Origin: a virus | Length of the DNA stretch: 40,317 nucleotides | IMG/VR virus record: IMGVR_UViG_3300024346_000180 | Coordinates: 1-40,317 of that record | Reading direction: 5' to 3' (one strand) | Shown here: piece after piece, positions 31,881-38,979 of the stretch | Layout: every line of letters starts with the position of its first letter | How positions within the stretch are numbered: position 1 is the first letter of the stretch | Notes under the pieces: generated by a model | The model's input: only the letters and a program-made list of their open reading frames with translations | Database searches by the model: none | What the model was told of the DNA's origin: nothing | Made by a program: the position numbers and the translations under genes

Positions 31881-33541
31881 TATTTAGACTTTAATAGTTT
31901 AGCAATTTTTTCTGATAGGTAAGGTTTAGCTATTTTTTCAGCAGCATCTATATTACCTTTGTTTAAAGCTATTCTAGCTTGTTTAAGGTTATGTTGGTCT
32001 GAAGCATCTTTATTAGCCATGTCCTTAAGTGCTTTCATAATTTTACCTGCTAAAATTTCATCTTTACCAATTTCAGCTTCCATCATAGGAGCTTCAGGTT
32101 CACCCATATGAGGTGCTTCACCTGTTGCAGCATCTACAGCGGCATCAATGTATGGTTCTTTTAATTCAAAATCAAGGTAATGTTTAGCACCTGACATCAT
32201 GTTTTTAGCAGTAGTAATTTTTGACTGCCACCAAGCTGGAAAATCAATTTCCTCACCTGTTTCTTCTAGTTCTTCTAGAATAGCATATAATTTCATAGCG
32301 TATTTACCAATTTGGTATAATTCACCTTTAATCATATGTGGTTCGTTATCTTCGTGACCTAAATCAATATCTTCGTTCATTTCACTATCTTTAGATTCTT
32401 CTTGATTAGCTAAATATACTTGTTTAAATGACTTAGCATCAAAAATTTCTTCATCATATAATGTAACTGTATCATCGTCAAGATTAATACGAATAGCTCC
32501 ATCTTGATATGATAAATCTAAAATAAGAGTACTATAATCTTTTCCAATTGCTGTTCCACCACGAATACCTTTACCTGCTTTTTCAGCCCAACCTGCTACT
32601 TTATTAACTAAAGAGGTAGCGCCTTTTCTTTTAGCAAATTCTTTAATATTTGAAGGAACATAAGCTTCTTCTAATTCTCCTTCTTTCATTTCGCCTTTTG
32701 CTTTTTTAATAGCGGCATCACGTTTTGCCAAGTAATCTTTAGAATCAATGTCACCATCTTTGTCCATATCCTCTTTTTTACCTTCTAACATTGTAATATT
32801 AGCATAAACTGGATGTTCAGGGAGAGCCATGTTAATAATTTCTCCTGCTGTTGAAATAATATAGCTACCACCTTCATATTTTTTACCATCTAAATCTAAA
32901 TCAAATGAGGGGCCATCAACTGAACCATCGGTAACTGTAAATGTTTTACCTTCTTTATCGGACATATATTTAGCAAATCGCTCAGCATGACCTGAGGATT
33001 CTTGAGTAGTCATTTCAGAAGCTATAACAACTTCTTTAAGTTTTAATGAAATACCACCTGGACCATCTGGAGCATATTTGTTGAATAATGCTTTAGCATC
33101 TTTAATATACCCAATATCTTCAAGTTGTTTCATGATTTTTCTGATTTCATATTGTTGAGCTGAACCTTGGGTATAAGCTCTATTATCATCGGACATCATG
33201 TAGTACCAATCATGTTTTTTTAGTAATTCTTCTAGGGCGTCTAACATCATAGCCGCTTGGCCTAATGCTTTTTCTTCACCATATTTGTCAGCCATTACTT
33301 CAATATCAGCTTCCTGCATTAATGATTTGCGAACTAATTCTTTAATTCTGTTTTTGTTTTCTGATTCTGCCATTTTTTTAGCTATGTTTGTTGCACGTCC
33401 ATACATGACTGCTTCAGCATCTTTGCCGTAGCGTTTAACAAGAGCGGACTTGTTTTTTTTCAAGTCCTTGATTACCTTTTCTCTTGCCTCTAATTCTGAT
33501 TTTGAAAGTTTTTTTTCTTCCAATTTACTTTTTGTCTTCAT
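31880..33541 (-). CDS. Large acidic protein with EF-hand-like loop, likely virion-internal
   Basis: 553 residues from ATG 33541. The frame continues to 33586, but the shorter start MKTKSKLEEKKL overlaps the histone gene by only 17 nt. The N-terminal helix KSELEAREKVIKDLKKNKSA, then RYGKDAEAVMYGRATNIAKK, is a recurrent element in marine phage hypotheticals. NKNRIKELVRKSLMQEA (~residues 63-79) is an internal leader-like helix with a cleavage-like QEA. D-M-D-K-D-G-D-I-D-S-K-D (258-269) is a perfect 12-residue EF-hand/dockerin calcium loop followed by a helix. A further region (PAWWQSKITTAKNMMSGAKH) and an acidic tail follow. Calcium-binding structural or internal head protein is the best guess. 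Confidence 0.72.
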   Translation of the reverse strand: MKTKSKLEEKKLSKSELEAREKVIKDLKKNKSALVKRYGKDAEAVMYGRATNIAKKMAESENKNRIKELVRKSLMQEADIEVMADKYGEEKALGQAAMMLDALEELLKKHDWYYMMSDDNRAYTQGSAQQYEIRKIMKQLEDIGYIKDAKALFNKYAPDGPGGISLKLKEVVIASEMTTQESSGHAERFAKYMSDKEGKTFTVTDGSVDGPSFDLDLDGKKYEGGSYIISTAGEIINMALPEHPVYANITMLEGKKEDMDKDGDIDSKDYLAKRDAAIKKAKGEMKEGELEEAYVPSNIKEFAKRKGATSLVNKVAGWAEKAGKGIRGGTAIGKDYSTLILDLSYQDGAIRINLDDDTVTLYDEEIFDAKSFKQVYLANQEESKDSEMNEDIDLGHEDNEPHMIKGELYQIGKYAMKLYAILEELEETGEEIDFPAWWQSKITTAKNMMSGAKHYLDFELKEPYIDAAVDAATGEAPHMGEPEAPMMEAEIGKDEILAGKIMKALKDMANKDASDQHNLKQARIALNKGNIDAAEKIAKPYLSEKIAKLLKSK

Positions 33542-33695
33542 CGATAGAAGCTTTACGGTATTCAGCAACCAATTTCTTGATTTCACCTAAAACTTTACGA
33601 GCACGACCGTGAGCTGCTTTTGAAGTTTTTGCATGTTCTGCTTTAAATTCTTCAAATAAGACTTCCATTTTTTCTGCTAATTCTTGAGTATTCAT
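33525..33695 (-). CDS. Histone H1-like Hc1-type protein
   Basis: A 56-residue frame from ATG 33695: MNTQELAEKMEVLFEEFKAE, then HAKTSKAAHGRARKVLGEIK, then KLVAEYRKASIDEDKK. It matches the pattern of Hc1-type (PF07432-like) histone H1-like proteins of Bacteroidota and Chlamydiae: an N-terminal 'l-eki.elfe.f..d...' helix, then 'gnKaAgtRARKa..eiekL.keyRk.Si...k'. It fills the gap between two larger genes and overlaps the next by 17 nt. Family members bind DNA through basic helices; here it could condense phage DNA, be packaged, or affect host nucleoid. The RARK...KKLVAEYRK part is the key signature. It is the best host clue in the window. Confidence 0.8.
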   Translation of the reverse strand: MNTQELAEKMEVLFEEFKAEHAKTSKAAHGRARKVLGEIKKLVAEYRKASIDEDKK

Positions 33696-33700
33696 AATTT

Positions 33701-33721
33701 TTATTGTTTATTGTTTATTGT
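33701..33721. repeat. Three tandem 7-bp units before the Hc1-like gene
   Basis: TTATTGT occurs three times in a row on the plus strand (ACAATAA on the coding strand) in the 30-nt gap upstream of the histone-like start, giving an A-rich leader. It may aid initiation without a Shine-Dalgarno; copy-number change could alter expression. Confidence 0.6.
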
Positions 33722-33725
33722 TTAT

Positions 33726-35441
33726 TTATTTTAAAATTTTCTTTAACATTGGGAACATAGATTCATTTAAATCTTCTGAAAAAGAATGGTCTATGATTTT
33801 TAAACCTGCTACGCTTGGAAAATATTCTCCACCACCTTTAGTGTATATTCTTCCTGTGGATGATGGTTTATGAGGAGCTCTAAAACTAATTACAGTCATC
33901 GGATCACCTCTAAAATCTAAAGTTTCATAAGGTAATGTAACTTCTTTACCTGTTTTTTCATCTACTAATTTTCCCTCTACTTCGTTTATTTTATATTTTC
34001 CAGCAGCATCTTCAGCTTCATGGGATTGATGAAATATTTCTTTTTTCTTTTCAAATGGTAATTCTTCCCACCAATCTAACACATATTGAAGATTACTTAA
34101 TGTTGTTTCATCTGCTTCAGCTACAGCACCTTTTTCAACTACGTGAGCACGAGTAAAGAATGTAATTGTATTACCAATTTGGTCTGTTAATTTAGGATCA
34201 CCTAATTTTTGAGCAGCTGCTTGAGCTTGTGTTAAAGCATCTTGTACTGCTTTTACGTTAGGATCAACTTGTATTGTTGTATCAACGTCAATATTTTCTT
34301 TACCATCAACAGCTACTTCTGTATCGTCAACAGCTACTTCGTCTGCTTCATTTACTGAGTTTACTACATCCTTAGCTGCTTTTTTTACCATTTCAATAGC
34401 ATTATATAAATCATCAGATAAATATAATTCCGCGTGGTATTCATCTACAAGAATATCAAGTGATTTAATAAATGTAGCAACACGAGGTGCTATGGCTTTA
34501 TCAAATTCACTTGCTTCTGCTAAAATATCATCAACTTCAGCTAAGAAATCTTCTTCAGATTCTGGGGCAAATGTGTCTTCGGTTATATTCATTTCACTTA
34601 AAACCATTTCTTTAATTTTAGCTTTTAAGTCTGATTTTTTCATTTTGCTTGATTTTTTATCGTCTTTCATATCTTTTTCTAGTGCTTTAATGTGCTCAGC
34701 GTCATCTGCTTCAGCATCTTTATAATATTTCTTTTTACCTTCCATAGTTACTGTAACTGGTTCTTTTTTGCTAGGATAAGCTTCAACATAAAACTCTGAT
34801 TTAGGGAACATATCAGATAATGTATTAGCTCTATTTTGAGCCTCTTCTTTAGTGTCATAAACACCTTGATGTCCTATATCACCATAACCACCATCTTCTA
34901 ATACATGAAAATACATTTTTCCTTCATTTAATCCTTCCATCATATCATCATCTTCATCCTCATTATCTCCATATTCCTCTTCATCATTTTGATCATAAAA
35001 ATCATCTTCTTCTGGAGTATACCAAGATTGGTTAGGATCGCTTTCAGGTTCTTGAGTAAAATTATGAGATTTATAATTAAACTTATCTGGTTTAGTAACT
35101 AGTGCTGGGAATAATACTTCAGATGATGTTTTTTCCTTACCAAAAGCTAAGTCAATACCTCTACCTCTATCACCTTCCCCACCATTCATTTGGTCTAGTA
35201 ATTCATAGTAATCCATACCACCAAATACACCATAACCCTCATAATCATTTTCATAATAATATTTACCTTTATCATCAAACATGTAGACAGGGATTTGGTT
35301 TTCATCCTGTGAACCAATTTGTTGTCCTGTATCTTGGGTCATCCATGAAAATTGACCTTCAGCCAATATTCCTGCTCTTAACTTAGTAGTTTGTGTTAAC
35401 TTGTTTTCAGTTAAGTATTTTTTATAATTAAAATCTGTCAT
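33726..35441 (-). CDS. Large acidic internal-type protein with duplicated leader
   Basis: 571 residues. The N-terminal MTDFNYKKYLTENKLTQTTK and GILAEGQFSW (cleavage-like LAE-G near residue 28) start a Tyr/Asp/Gly-rich region. A very acidic stretch (EEYGDNEDEDDDMMEGLNEG) ends with a second site near residue 173. FHVLEDGGYGDIGHQGVYDT is a small alpha/beta module. Near residue 268, KKSDLKAKIKEMVLSEM repeats the leader seen at the N-terminus of the 133-residue gene at 23972-24373, followed by coiled coil, SVNEADE, and a C-terminal globular part (PYETLDFRGDPMTVISFRAP, GRIYTKGGGEYFPSVAG). It looks like a fusion of two or three leader-bearing units. No enzyme motif seen. Confidence 0.7.
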   Translation of the reverse strand: MTDFNYKKYLTENKLTQTTKLRAGILAEGQFSWMTQDTGQQIGSQDENQIPVYMFDDKGKYYYENDYEGYGVFGGMDYYELLDQMNGGEGDRGRGIDLAFGKEKTSSEVLFPALVTKPDKFNYKSHNFTQEPESDPNQSWYTPEEDDFYDQNDEEEYGDNEDEDDDMMEGLNEGKMYFHVLEDGGYGDIGHQGVYDTKEEAQNRANTLSDMFPKSEFYVEAYPSKKEPVTVTMEGKKKYYKDAEADDAEHIKALEKDMKDDKKSSKMKKSDLKAKIKEMVLSEMNITEDTFAPESEEDFLAEVDDILAEASEFDKAIAPRVATFIKSLDILVDEYHAELYLSDDLYNAIEMVKKAAKDVVNSVNEADEVAVDDTEVAVDGKENIDVDTTIQVDPNVKAVQDALTQAQAAAQKLGDPKLTDQIGNTITFFTRAHVVEKGAVAEADETTLSNLQYVLDWWEELPFEKKKEIFHQSHEAEDAAGKYKINEVEGKLVDEKTGKEVTLPYETLDFRGDPMTVISFRAPHKPSSTGRIYTKGGGEYFPSVAGLKIIDHSFSEDLNESMFPMLKKILK

Positions 35442-35457
35442 TTTATGTAAGTATTTG

Positions 35458-35467
35458 TTATAAATAT
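35458..35467 (-). promoter_or_regulatory. Intergenic ATATTTATAA motif
   Basis: The coding strand reads TAACATATTTATAACAAATA directly after the stop at 35469, 17 nt before the ATG at 35441. Confidence 0.5.
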
Positions 35468-35468
35468 G

Positions 35469-35759
35469 TTAATCTTTATTATATGTACCTTTTTTATATT
35501 TTGCTTTACTAGTATTAGATACAAATTGTTTACCTTTACGAGAAGCTGCGGCTTTTTTACGTGAAGTTTTAGCTCGTTCGGCTTTAGACAACGATTGTGC
35601 TTTTTTACGGGGTAAACAACGCGTAGTAGCATCGCCTTTTTTCATAGAACCGCAAGGACCAGTAATGTTACCTTGTGTATCAATACGCACCCAGTCTTCT
35701 TTTTTAAACCAGTCGCGTAATGATTCGGATACTAATTCTTGTAAGCGATTATCGTCCAT
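35469..35759 (-). CDS. Small basic Cys-motif protein
   Basis: 96 residues. MDDNRLQELVSESLRDWFKK is a leader-like helix. EDWVRIDTQGNITGPCGSMK, then GDATTRCLPRKKAQSLSKAE, forms a compact PCG...RCLP two-Cys motif, followed by a Lys/Arg/Ala-rich tail (RAKTSRKKAAASRKGKQFVS). From memory it resembles small DUF-type families in viruses with a W-V-x-I/V...CG...C-x-P...KA-x-S(L/M)S pattern. Very high pI; DNA-binding or capsid-internal role inferred. It overlaps the upstream gene by one nucleotide. Confidence 0.72.
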   Translation of the reverse strand: MDDNRLQELVSESLRDWFKKEDWVRIDTQGNITGPCGSMKKGDATTRCLPRKKAQSLSKAERAKTSRKKAAASRKGKQFVSNTSKAKYKKGTYNKD

Positions 35760-36922
35760 TATTTTTTCTTTGCTTTACCTGACATTTGTCCTTTACATAC
35801 TTTAACAGCACGTCCTGATAGATAAGCTGATGATTTTTCACCTGCTGCTATTCTGCGTTTTCTATATGCTTTACCAGCAGGACAAAGTTCCTCGTTAATT
35901 TGGTCTAATGCTTTAGCAATTCTTTCTTCTAGTGGTTTATACCCAGAACCATATTTACCTGATCTTCCATTATGATTTGGGGCTACATTTTCTTCTATTT
36001 CTTCAGCAGAACCTATAATCTCATCATAATCATCCATTTGTAAAATACCTCTTTCTTTACCTAATGAAATTGCTTTTTCAGTAACATCATGTAAATCCAT
36101 ATCTTCAGCAGCATCTTCTCTTGAATATTCTAACATACGAATAAATAAAGGAATATCCATTGTAATAGTATCTACTTTATCTTCTTTTTTAGCTTCATTT
36201 TCTAACCTAAGTTTTGTCATTGGACTTTCATAGTGCGCATTATTAAAGAAATCAAAAATCCACTCAGCCATTTCTATTGTAAAATTGGATTCACCAATCA
36301 TATTAATTAATTGGTTAATTTTAGCTACAGCTTTAGGATAATTTTGTAATTTTGCATTAATAAAGTCTTTACCTGAACCGAGATATGCTTCATTCATTGA
36401 TGATTTTACAGCACTACCTAAATTAAATAAGTCAATAATATCCTCAAATTCTTCTAATCGTTTACCTTTTTCTCTTATTTGAGATAATTTTTCCCAATTT
36501 TCTTTACCTTTATCTTGTTGGTATATACGAGTTAATTCATATTCTTGGTCATACAAAGCATCTAAATCTTCATTGTATGGTTTATAAATAACTTTAAATG
36601 GTTTAAATTTATTACCTGACATTTCGTATTTAATGCCTAAAGCATCTAATTGCTTTTTAGCCATGTCAATAGCTGTTTCTTCTTTAGCTTCCATCATTGC
36701 CTTTTTAATAGCAGTAATACCACCACCATTATTAGGTTTAGCATCCCAACCTGCTGCTCTAAAATTTTTAATCATTTTATCTTTAGTAGCATCATCTATT
36801 GGTTCTGTAATTGTAATTTTTTCAAAATTTTCACCTGATGTTTTTGTATGAGGGTATCCTCCTGTTAATGATTCTTTCACAGGTTGAGAGAAAAATTCTT
36901 TTATTTTTTGAATGTCTTTCAT
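35759..36922 (-). CDS. Leader-bearing protein with basic Cys C-terminus
   Basis: 387 residues. MKDIQKIKEFFSQPVKESLT is a leader-like helix. IKKAMMEAKEETAIDMAKKQ holds a MEA site, and SMNEAYLGSG (~residue 178) a strong LxEA-type site. The core is helical and acidic (DIPLFIRMLEYSREDAAEDM with HDVTEKAISLGKERGILQM). The C-terminal ~45 residues are basic: LCPAGKAYRKRRIAAGEKSS, YLSGRAVKVCKGQMSGKAKKK. This two-Cys, Arg/Lys-rich tail is comparable in kind to the tails of the proteins at 35469-35759 and 29456-30343. TAATG coupling to the next gene. Probably an internal head protein; enzymatic role not seen. Confidence 0.7.
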   Translation of the reverse strand: MKDIQKIKEFFSQPVKESLTGGYPHTKTSGENFEKITITEPIDDATKDKMIKNFRAAGWDAKPNNGGGITAIKKAMMEAKEETAIDMAKKQLDALGIKYEMSGNKFKPFKVIYKPYNEDLDALYDQEYELTRIYQQDKGKENWEKLSQIREKGKRLEEFEDIIDLFNLGSAVKSSMNEAYLGSGKDFINAKLQNYPKAVAKINQLINMIGESNFTIEMAEWIFDFFNNAHYESPMTKLRLENEAKKEDKVDTITMDIPLFIRMLEYSREDAAEDMDLHDVTEKAISLGKERGILQMDDYDEIIGSAEEIEENVAPNHNGRSGKYGSGYKPLEERIAKALDQINEELCPAGKAYRKRRIAAGEKSSAYLSGRAVKVCKGQMSGKAKKK

Positions 36923-37536
36923 TATTTTTTAGTTTTTAAATAGTCAGTTAAAAGCAAACCAATCGCCCCTACCTTCTGTCGTATAAATATCCAATCTTCT
37001 TTGGATAATTTATATTCTTCATTAAATGCTATACCCATAACACCTATAAAATGGTCATCCAAATTATAAATAGAAATCATATAAAATGATTTAGTGCCAT
37101 ATGCTATACAAAGTGGTTTTAAATCATAATCTTCTCCATCGTTAAGCTCAGCAATACTTAATTCTCCATCTTTATAAAGTTTAGATAATGATTTTGGAAA
37201 TAAGGAAACTGGAATGTTTTGGAATACACTTTGGATGGGTTCCGTGTTAGGAGTAATAGTTTCATAAAAAATAGAAAATTTCTGGATTGATTTACCTGTG
37301 GGGTAAAAATGTCCTCCATTATGAAATTGAGCAATCCATATTCTGTCTGCCTCCAATTCATCTATTATTATTTCTATTTGTTCTGAAACTAACTCATTTA
37401 AGTCAATAGCTTCTTCAACAAGACTTTTTGTTGGTTTAGTTTCTAATTTGTTTTTAAACCATGTCATTAATAAAGGCCCTATTACAGCAGTAATAAGGGC
37501 CACAATGATGGTTGTAAACATTGCTAACGTTGTCAT
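36922..37536 (-). CDS. Membrane-anchored GAF-like protein
   Basis: 204 residues. A membrane helix at residues ~5-26 (AMFTTIIVALITAVIGPLLM) is followed by a charged helix (KNKLETKPTKSLVEEAIDLN) and a GAF-like sensor domain: ELEADRIWIAQFHNGGHFYP (~60-80) and SFYMISIYNLDDHFIGVMGI (~150-169), then a closing helix. GAF-like domains bind small ligands or mediate contacts; in phages the RIWI-x-QFHNGG pattern occurs in small host-interaction proteins (from memory). Inner-membrane location with a cytoplasmic domain is expected. It could act in superinfection exclusion, signalling interference or lysis timing. It starts directly after the upstream stop. Confidence 0.7.
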   Translation of the reverse strand: MTTLAMFTTIIVALITAVIGPLLMTWFKNKLETKPTKSLVEEAIDLNELVSEQIEIIIDELEADRIWIAQFHNGGHFYPTGKSIQKFSIFYETITPNTEPIQSVFQNIPVSLFPKSLSKLYKDGELSIAELNDGEDYDLKPLCIAYGTKSFYMISIYNLDDHFIGVMGIAFNEEYKLSKEDWIFIRQKVGAIGLLLTDYLKTKK

Positions 37537-38106
37537 TTATTTTTTCTGTTTTTTAAGATATTCTAGTGCTTCCTCTTTATATTTTAACAACTGTTCTTTA
37601 CCACTACCATCCCATTTTTCAATATCACCAGCTTCTGTTATAAATTCATCTTTAGAATTAATTAATTCTTCAAACCAAATTTCAAAATCTTTAATGGTGC
37701 CCTCTAAATGTTGATTAAGAACCTCTTTTTCAAATTTTTCTAATTTACCTTCTTTACGTAATTTATGTTCAAAATCTACTTGACAATCAAAACAATATCC
37801 ATACATTACAAACCATTTTTTATCTAAATGTGGTTTCATTGATCTTGCACAAGTTGGACAAAATAATGGTAAAACAATACCTTCTTTTGCCTTATCTAAT
37901 TTAGTAATATTTTGTTTTAATCCGTTTTTAATAGTCCATTGACGACCATCCTCTTCCCAAATATCACCTTCACCATGAAATTCTTTTGCTTTTGTATAAC
38001 CAGTTCCCATCGTGGAACGATCCCCATGCTTGCCTTGGACAAGATTACGGAGACGTTGAACGTCACGTTGTTTAAACTCTTTTTTTAAAACTGAATCGTT
38101 GCTCAT
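37537..38106 (-). CDS. Zinc-ribbon protein of unknown function
   Basis: 189 residues. A Cys4 ribbon: LPLFCPTCARSMKPHLDKKW followed by FVMYGYCFDCQVDFEHKLRK (~residues 81-120), two CxxC pairs 21 residues apart. The N-terminal part is basic and polar (VLKKEFKQRDVQRLRNLVQG); the C-terminal part is an acidic helical region (FEKEVLNQHLEGTIKDFEIW). No leader motif, though FITEAG occurs near residue 155. Phage zinc-ribbon proteins of this kind often contact nucleic acids or RNA polymerase, but no specific role can be claimed. One-nucleotide overlap with the upstream gene. Confidence 0.72.
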   Translation of the reverse strand: MSNDSVLKKEFKQRDVQRLRNLVQGKHGDRSTMGTGYTKAKEFHGEGDIWEEDGRQWTIKNGLKQNITKLDKAKEGIVLPLFCPTCARSMKPHLDKKWFVMYGYCFDCQVDFEHKLRKEGKLEKFEKEVLNQHLEGTIKDFEIWFEELINSKDEFITEAGDIEKWDGSGKEQLLKYKEEALEYLKKQKK

Positions 38107-38441
38107 TATTTTAATATATTTCTAATTTCTTCTTTAATAATTTCTTTTAAAGCTGATTTAGTTATTTTTGATTCACCTACTGCTGACATTGGTTTTTCTG
38201 TTTTGATAGTGGCTTTCATTTTATATTTTTGACCAATATCTTTTACTTTTTTAGCTACTGTATCAGCACCATCCCCATTTAAGTCTACTACTAGAGTATC
38301 ATTTTTAACCGGAGAAACTATAATTTTAGTTTTTACTCCTGCATAATTTGTTTTAAAAAGTTTGCTTGAAAACATATTTTCAAGTTCTGTTTTAATTTCA
38401 GGAAGTTTATCTCCTACCAATAATACTCTTCTAAATGCCAT
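38106..38441 (-). CDS. Small protein with C-terminal leader-like helix
   Basis: 111 residues. The N-terminal alpha/beta part (MAFRRVLLVGDKLPEIKTEL, VKTKIIVSPVKNDTLVVDLN) resembles a small ferredoxin-like fold. The C-terminus KITKSALKEIIKEEIRNILK repeats the LKExIKE helix found at the N-termini of other proteins here, so the tag can sit at either end. It overlaps the HAD-type gene by 11 nt. No function recognised. Confidence 0.65.
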   Translation of the reverse strand: MAFRRVLLVGDKLPEIKTELENMFSSKLFKTNYAGVKTKIIVSPVKNDTLVVDLNGDGADTVAKKVKDIGQKYKMKATIKTEKPMSAVGESKITKSALKEIIKEEIRNILK

Positions 38442-38979
38442 ATTTGCTTAATTTATCTAATGTTGTTGTTGTTGATGTATGTAAAATACCAATACCTCCT
38501 GCTGCGTTCCAGTCGGAAATATTAGAAATTCTATCGTCTATAAGTATTGAATCTTTTTTAGCATAATTCTTTTTTGATTCAGCATATGCTAATATTAAGG
38601 GTGTGCCTGGAATGTTTTTCTTAACCCAGATACGTTTACCCCAACGTGATTGAGGGTCTCGTGAAGGTGATGAAAGTAATGTAGGTTTATATTGTTTAAT
38701 ATGATCCCATAATTCTTTACCATCAGGCATCCATTGTAAGTTTGCCCAATAGTCTTTTTCACTCATTTTTTTATTTTCAAGGCCACCTCTAAAAGTATCC
38801 CAAAATTCGGATTTACCTTGAGCATCAACCTGATTTGTTTCTTTACCTGTTAATTCTTGATAACCTTTATCAAAGTCAACTAAAACACCATCCATATCAC
38901 AATATATCTTATATTGCGATTGAGGGGCTTCAGTAGCTTCCTCTTTAATTTGTTTATATAGATCTGTTAATTTATACAT
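38431..38979 (-). CDS. HAD-superfamily phosphatase (5'-nucleotidase-like)
   Basis: 182 residues. After a leader-like N-terminus (MYKLTDLYKQIKEEATEAPQ), motif I is DMDGVLVDFD (28-37), motif II LLSSPSRD (101-108), a basic residue lies in KKNIPG, and motif IV is ILIDDRISNI (145-154). The order, length and cap sequence (WDTFRGGLENKKMSEKDYWANLQWMPDG) fit phage 5'(3')-deoxyribonucleotidase-type enzymes that dephosphorylate dNMPs. All acidic catalytic positions are present. The leader-like start with a TEA site raises the possibility that it is virion-packaged. It overlaps the metalloprotease gene by 8 nt and the next gene by 11 nt. Confidence 0.82.
   Translation of the reverse strand: MYKLTDLYKQIKEEATEAPQSQYKIYCDMDGVLVDFDKGYQELTGKETNQVDAQGKSEFWDTFRGGLENKKMSEKDYWANLQWMPDGKELWDHIKQYKPTLLSSPSRDPQSRWGKRIWVKKNIPGTPLILAYAESKKNYAKKDSILIDDRISNISDWNAAGGIGILHTSTTTTLDKLSKYGI

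Noticed and set aside
33542-33586. Upstream start of the 568-residue frame
   Set aside because: It would overlap the Hc1-like gene by 62 nt; the Met at 33541 gives a short overlap and a typical polar start.
35438-35632. 64-residue minus-strand frame in another phase
   Set aside because: Lies within the better-supported 96-residue Cys-motif gene and runs across the intergenic motif; no protein-like features.
36980-36995. TATAAATAT within the GAF-like gene
   Set aside because: Coding sequence (Ile-Phe-Ile-Arg); not in an intergenic gap.
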